Shown here: piece by piece, positions 30,517 to 33,297 of the stretch
How positions within the stretch are numbered: the stretch's first letter is position 1
Layout of the letters: each line of letters opens with the position of its first letter
Assembly: GCA_018725565.1 (NCBI GenBank)
Contig: QLUR01000031.1
Location: forward strand, 1-33,297
Length of the DNA: 33,297 nucleotides
Direction of reading: 5' to 3'
Origin: Bacillota bacterium
GTDB taxonomy: Bacteria > Bacillota > Dethiobacteria > Dethiobacterales > Dethiobacteraceae
Notes under the pieces: model-generated
Databases searched by the model: none
Told to the model about the DNA's origin: nothing
What the model saw: only the letters and a program-made list of their open reading frames with translations
Program-made: the position numbers and the translations under genes

Positions 30517-30545
30517 ATTATACAATCTTCTCTTACAAAAGGAAA
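30517..30545 (-). promoter_or_regulatory. putative promoter for the stalk-domain/AbiEii operon
   Basis: A perfect TATAAT on the minus strand at 30522-30517. The -35 hexamer 17 bases before is poor (TTTCCT), so the promoter would need help or be weak. Confidence 0.4.
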
Positions 30546-30631
30546 CACAATGCCCCATCCCGTCGTGTGAACGGACTGTGATATTGTAAAAACGATAGCT
30601 TTCGTCCAAGTTATCGCCAATGCCAGACGCA

Positions 30632-30671
30632 CAAAAACAGGCGCAGGCGGGACCGAAACCAGTCCCGCCTG
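30632..30671 (-). terminator. intrinsic terminator of hsp20
   Basis: A 10-bp perfect stem CAGGCGGGAC/GTCCCGCCTG with an 8-nt loop lies 25 bases after the hsp20 stop. On the minus strand CGCCTGTTTTTG follows. On the plus strand TGTTTTGCCTTTTTT follows, so it may work in both directions. Confidence 0.85.
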
Positions 30672-30695
30672 TTTTGCCTTTTTTAAACGAAGCGC

Positions 30696-31136
30696 CTATT
30701 CCTCTATTATCAGCTGGCGGCCCTCGCGCTTATCCTCTTCCAGCTTGGGGACGGCCAGTTCCAGCACCCCGTCCTTAAACTTGGCGATTGCTTTGTCCGG
30801 GTCGCCGTTGGGCAGAGGAATGGTTCTCACGAAAGACCCGCTCCTCCGCTCGCGTACCAGGTAGTTCTGTTTTTTATCCTCTTTCTCTTCGCTGAAGGAG
30901 CCTTTAATAGTGACACCTTCCTCACTCACACGCACGTCCAGGTTCTTGGCATTGAGTCCCGGTACATTGGCCCTGACCAGATACGCATTGCTTTCGTCCA
31001 CAACGTCAACCTGGAGTCCCGTCTCGCCCTTCAACACGTTAAGACCGCTTAACGGGAAAAACTGGTCGAACATGTCATCCATCTGACGCCGTAGGGTAGC
31101 GATGTTAAAGGGGTCACGCGGAATCAGGTAAGCCAT
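30696..31136 (-). CDS. Hsp20/alpha-crystallin small heat-shock protein
   Basis: A 146-residue ATP-independent holdase chaperone. The N-terminal MAYLIPRDPFNIATLRRQMD and FDQFFPLSGL are followed by the alpha-crystallin domain (about 42-140), with VDVVDESNAYLVRANVPGL, FKDGVLELAVPK (the conserved GVLxxxxPK) and a short tail. The ATG at 31136 has AAGGA ten bases before; a TTG three codons earlier is less likely. A perfect CIRCE element and sigma-A-like promoter lie upstream and a terminator follows, so this is a single-gene HrcA-controlled unit. Confidence 0.93.
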   Translation of the reverse strand: MAYLIPRDPFNIATLRRQMDDMFDQFFPLSGLNVLKGETGLQVDVVDESNAYLVRANVPGLNAKNLDVRVSEEGVTIKGSFSEEKEDKKQNYLVRERRSGSFVRTIPLPNGDPDKAIAKFKDGVLELAVPKLEEDKREGRQLIIEE

Positions 31137-31172
31137 TGACAACACGTCCTTTCTTAATATTTTTTAAATTTG

Positions 31173-31199
31173 TTAGCACTCTCGGCTGGTGAGTGCTAA
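31173..31199 (-). promoter_or_regulatory. CIRCE operator (HrcA binding site)
   Basis: Perfect TTAGCACTC, nine bases, GAGTGCTAA. It lies between the promoter's -10 box and the hsp20 start, in the transcribed leader, the usual place for HrcA repression. Confidence 0.95.
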
Positions 31200-31203
31200 C
31201 TTC

Positions 31204-31232
31204 ACTATAACGGAAAGCCTCTTTCCGGGCAA
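31204..31232 (-). promoter_or_regulatory. hsp20 promoter
   Basis: The minus strand reads TTGCCC, a 17-base spacer and TATAGT. The -10 box ends five bases before the CIRCE element, so HrcA bound there would block initiation. Confidence 0.7.
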
Positions 31233-31302
31233 GGGTGCTCTAGGCCTATTACAGCCAAATTTTAACTGATACTTTTAACCTGACTGAGATATTTTCTTAT
31301 TT

Positions 31303-31668
31303 TTAAGTGTTACACAAAATTTCGCGCGAAATTCGCGTTATTTTCTTCCTGCCGCGGTGTCGTACGCCCCGAGCATATCGCGCCGCCCGCTTAACCTTTA
31401 ACATTTGTACCCTGCCTCCGTTAGGGCTCTTATGGATCTCGGCAACCACTTGCCGAAGAGTGTGTTGAAAGTATGGAAGCAGGAAGCTTGGCAGTAAAGA
31501 GACGGTTTGCTTACAGGACGGGCACTTTAGTCTGCAGATCGGGATGCGGTACTCCCGCTCATCCTCGATGGTGTTCCGCCAGTAAAATCCGTGCCGCTTC
31601 AACCTCACCACACCCCGGCACCCCGGGCACTGCTCCATCTCAGGGAAGTCGTTCTTCCTACCCAGCAT
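31303..31668 (-). CDS. DUF6431-like zinc-ribbon protein, probably truncated
   Basis: A 121-residue protein. CPGCRG (14-19) and CPSC (49-52) form a zinc ribbon around LKRHGFYWRNTIEDEREYRI; SLLPSFLLPYFQHTLRQVV follows. This block is the N-terminal part of DUF6431-type proteins, found next to transposases or as their DNA-binding front. Past residue 75 the sequence becomes basic and low in conservation, and ends early. No ribosome site stands before the ATG. It faces hsp20 and may be a mobile-element remnant. Confidence 0.5.
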   Translation of the reverse strand: MLGRKNDFPEMEQCPGCRGVVRLKRHGFYWRNTIEDEREYRIPICRLKCPSCKQTVSLLPSFLLPYFQHTLRQVVAEIHKSPNGGRVQMLKVKRAARYARGVRHRGRKKITRISREILCNT

Positions 31669-31685
31669 TTAACGGAGCAGTGCTT

Positions 31686-32003
31686 GTGACGAGCCGAAAC
31701 CGGGACAACCGCAAGCTATTGCTGATCCTGCGCTCAGGTATCCGGTATAACGAACAAGGCATTGCAGGGGAGGAGGGGGAGAAGAGGGTGCTAGGCGGCA
31801 CACCGTGGGCTAATAGCAAGAAGGATAAAGCCCTCTCCGCCCGTATCAGTCGGCACCTTCGCCTGCTTCGCGATCATGGCGTCATTCGCAAACTGCCTAA
31901 CCAGCGCAAATACCAGTTGACAGATAAGGGTCTCCGTCTCACCAGCGCGGTGAACGCGTTACTGGGCGCATCAACACAAAAATTGCTGGGTATCGCGGCC
32001 TAA
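31686..32003 (+). pseudogene. winged-helix C-terminal fragment
   Basis: The plus-strand frame from about 31686 carries SRNRDNRKLLLIL, then ARISRHLRLLRDHGVIRKLP, RKYQLTDKGLRLTSA and ends QKLLGIAA. This is a MarR/ArsR-like winged-helix tail found at the C-terminus of a widespread protein family in environmental genomes that I cannot name. The frame continues open to 31473, but there it only reads the reverse of the zinc-ribbon gene. No start or ribosome site belongs to it, so a fragment is likely. Confidence 0.4.
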
Positions 32004-32046
32004 ACAACTTGTTTTTTATTGCGGTTCGAAAACCGTAAGGCACTAA

Positions 32047-32643
32047 TTATAACAAAATAGAGATCCGCACGAAGTCCCTATGGAATTTGATCGTCACTGT
32101 ATCACTTGCAACGAAGAAATTATCTACTGTACCACAGAGCCGCTTAATTGACGACGCTGGCAGAGAAATGTGCCCTGATACCAAAGGTAATGCCCAAGGC
32201 CATCGCGGGCGTTCAAAAAGTGTTATCCGATATACCACCCCTTTTTTTGCATACACGATTGCCTCAACGAGTTCTTCCCCAATGGGTTCGTTGATTTCGC
32301 CCAAAGGTGCTGTCTCCCTCCACCGACCAGCTGTCGTCCTCCACCGACCAATGGTAGCTCGCCGCGTGATGCGACCATATGCATCAAGCATCATAGAAAA
32401 CATCTTCTGAGCATCTTCATCGTACCATGAACGGAATACGAATCGTCGATTGAATGCCTCTGGGTCGGCGTAAAGGGAATCTTCCAAATACCGAAAAATC
32501 CTTTGCTCGATTTCTTTCCGGTCTTTTCGAGATACGTGATATCCGATACGCTCCAGCGGATCTTTGCCCAGTTTTTGAACGAGGCTCAACTCTTCTTCAT
32601 TACTCAAGACTATATGGATGTCTCTATGTGACCAGTAAAACAT
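32047..32643 (-). CDS. hypothetical protein with a 7-residue duplication
   Basis: A 198-residue protein of no family known to me. The N-terminal half is charged and helical (KDPLERIGYHVSRKDRKEIE), with a Trp/Tyr-rich middle (FVFRSWYDEDAQKMF) and a beta-rich end. GRWRTTAGRWRETA near residue 100 is a direct 7-residue duplication, mirrored by a 21-base tandem repeat in DNA. GGGGGCC stands before the ATG. Neighbouring fragments suggest mobile-element surroundings. It has no signal peptide or membrane segment. Confidence 0.55.
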   Translation of the reverse strand: MFYWSHRDIHIVLSNEEELSLVQKLGKDPLERIGYHVSRKDRKEIEQRIFRYLEDSLYADPEAFNRRFVFRSWYDEDAQKMFSMMLDAYGRITRRATIGRWRTTAGRWRETAPLGEINEPIGEELVEAIVYAKKGVVYRITLFERPRWPWALPLVSGHISLPASSIKRLCGTVDNFFVASDTVTIKFHRDFVRISILL

Positions 32644-32734
32644 GATGGCCCCCGATCCTTGCTGCCTGCAAGAAGCTTAAAATACTTTCTTGCACTCGCC
32701 CTTAATTTTACAGTCGTAAGTATTCAGTGAAGCC

Positions 32735-32977
32735 GTGACCGCTAAAATAGAGCAACTCCAGGGAGAAAAGGATCAACTAGCGAAGGATTATGATCGCCTG
32801 AAAACTTTACTCAACATGCGTAACAGATCTCTTTTCGGCCGTTCATCGGAAAAGTTGCCGACATCTGCAAGTGAACAAAAAACGAATGATCATGATAGCA
32901 CCAATGATTCTGCATCAGCTCTGGACAGGAAGCGGAGCGCCAGAATTGAAGTCCGAGAGAACAAAAATATTCTCTGA
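32735..32977 (+). pseudogene. IS66-type transposase (TnpC) N-terminal fragment
   Basis: An 80-codon frame. IEQLQGEKDQLAKDYDRLKTLL is a leucine-zipper-like coiled coil, followed by RNRSLFGRSSEKLP, the highly conserved LFGxxSEK box of IS66 TnpC. The zinc-binding and DDE catalytic parts (over 350 residues) are missing. It ends soon after in a Lys/Arg-rich tail. The start codon is uncertain. A hairpin with T-run follows. Confidence 0.65.
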
Positions 32978-33031
32978 GCCGCAAAATTAGATAATACGGG
33001 AATATTTTGCCCTGCGGCTTTACATTTTTTT
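32977..33031 (+). terminator. hairpin with T-run after the IS66 fragment
   Basis: AGCC-GCAAAAT pairs with ATTTTGC-(CCT)-GCGGCT across an A/T-rich loop, and TTACATTTTTTT follows. It looks like an intrinsic terminator or an element end. From here to the window end (33297) I see no gene; a short direct repeat AGGCTAATT stands near 33040-33060. Confidence 0.5.
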
Positions 33032-33297
33032 AGAATGATAGGCTAATTTTAGGCTAATTGCCCTTGGATACTGGGCTGCACTACCCTCTTAAGGCTTCCC
33101 CGATTATATATACCACATATAACACTTGTTTTGAAGGGTTAAGTTATCGCTGATAAAGTCAATAAGAAGGGTAAAGTGGCCGCTCTTTCAGCGGATTGTC
33201 ATGCGCTACAAGGTGGAACCTGTTTTTTGCAAGAACTTTTTCCACAAAGTTGCAAGTTATTTTTCCATAGTGTTGCATCTCCAATTTCCATAATGTT

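Noticed and set aside
31473-31685. Front part of the 176-codon plus-strand frame
   Set aside because: It reads the reverse of the zinc-ribbon gene; only the part after about 31686 looks like protein.
19133-33031. Prophage
   Set aside because: No capsid, terminase, portal, tail, lysis or integrase genes; only insertion-sequence remnants.

Overview
The window looks like a chromosomal segment of a mid-GC, anaerobic, Gram-positive-type bacterium. Clostridia of the Peptococcaceae/Desulfotomaculum-Pelotomaculum kind fit best, but this is inferred from gene content, not from a marker gene. Supporting signs are strong AGGAGG-type ribosome sites with many GTG/TTG starts, a perfect CIRCE element, a YtxH protein, a YpjA-like DUF1405 protein, M42 aminopeptidases, an EFR1 flavodoxin-ferredoxin and overlapping operons.

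Left part (1-17.5 kb) is an ordinary, well-kept core and nearly everything runs on the minus strand. It starts with tRNA-Leu(GAG). The pantothenate operon follows: DUF2520/PanG-like reductase, panB, panC, panD, with a frameshift in the reductase. Next come three tandem overlapping M42 aminopeptidase genes behind their own promoter. A five-gene operon then runs from a near-consensus promoter at 13762-13790: citramalate synthase, a MetE/UROD-fold protein, the two halves of a heterodimeric ABC exporter, and a metallo-beta-lactamase-fold hydrolase. A NUDIX hydrolase faces away from it. A lipid-kinase-like protein and GAPDH follow on minus. CBS-domain, hexapeptide acyltransferase and DUF1405 genes lie on plus; the last appears to use a non-standard start codon.

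Right part (18-33.3 kb) is accessory and much rearranged. An AT-rich DUF488 gene is followed by a broken comM tail, two copies of the same XRE-type regulator fragment about 7.5 kb apart in direct orientation, and remnants of several transposases (a DDE family, TnpB, IS66) plus 22-bp-period repeats resembling an IS21-type end. Between the two XRE copies lie functional-looking genes: YtxH and DUF948 behind a leader with competing hairpins, a patatin-like lipase, the class III polyhydroxyalkanoate synthase pair phaE-phaC, and an EFR1 flavodoxin/ferredoxin.

Further right are a tandem YbjN-like protein, a three-gene module around an AbiEii-type nucleotidyltransferase (the best candidate here for a poorly described system), a secreted copper-amine-oxidase-like stub, a CIRCE-controlled Hsp20, and a tail of hypothetical or truncated genes. 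How the genes work together: the pan operon feeds CoA synthesis; cimA makes the isoleucine precursor citramalate; phaE/phaC form one storage-polymer enzyme, and the nearby patatin could act on polymer or membrane lipid. The AbiEii module looks like a toxin-antitoxin or defence unit. Nothing was run computationally; all calls come from reading the sequence.
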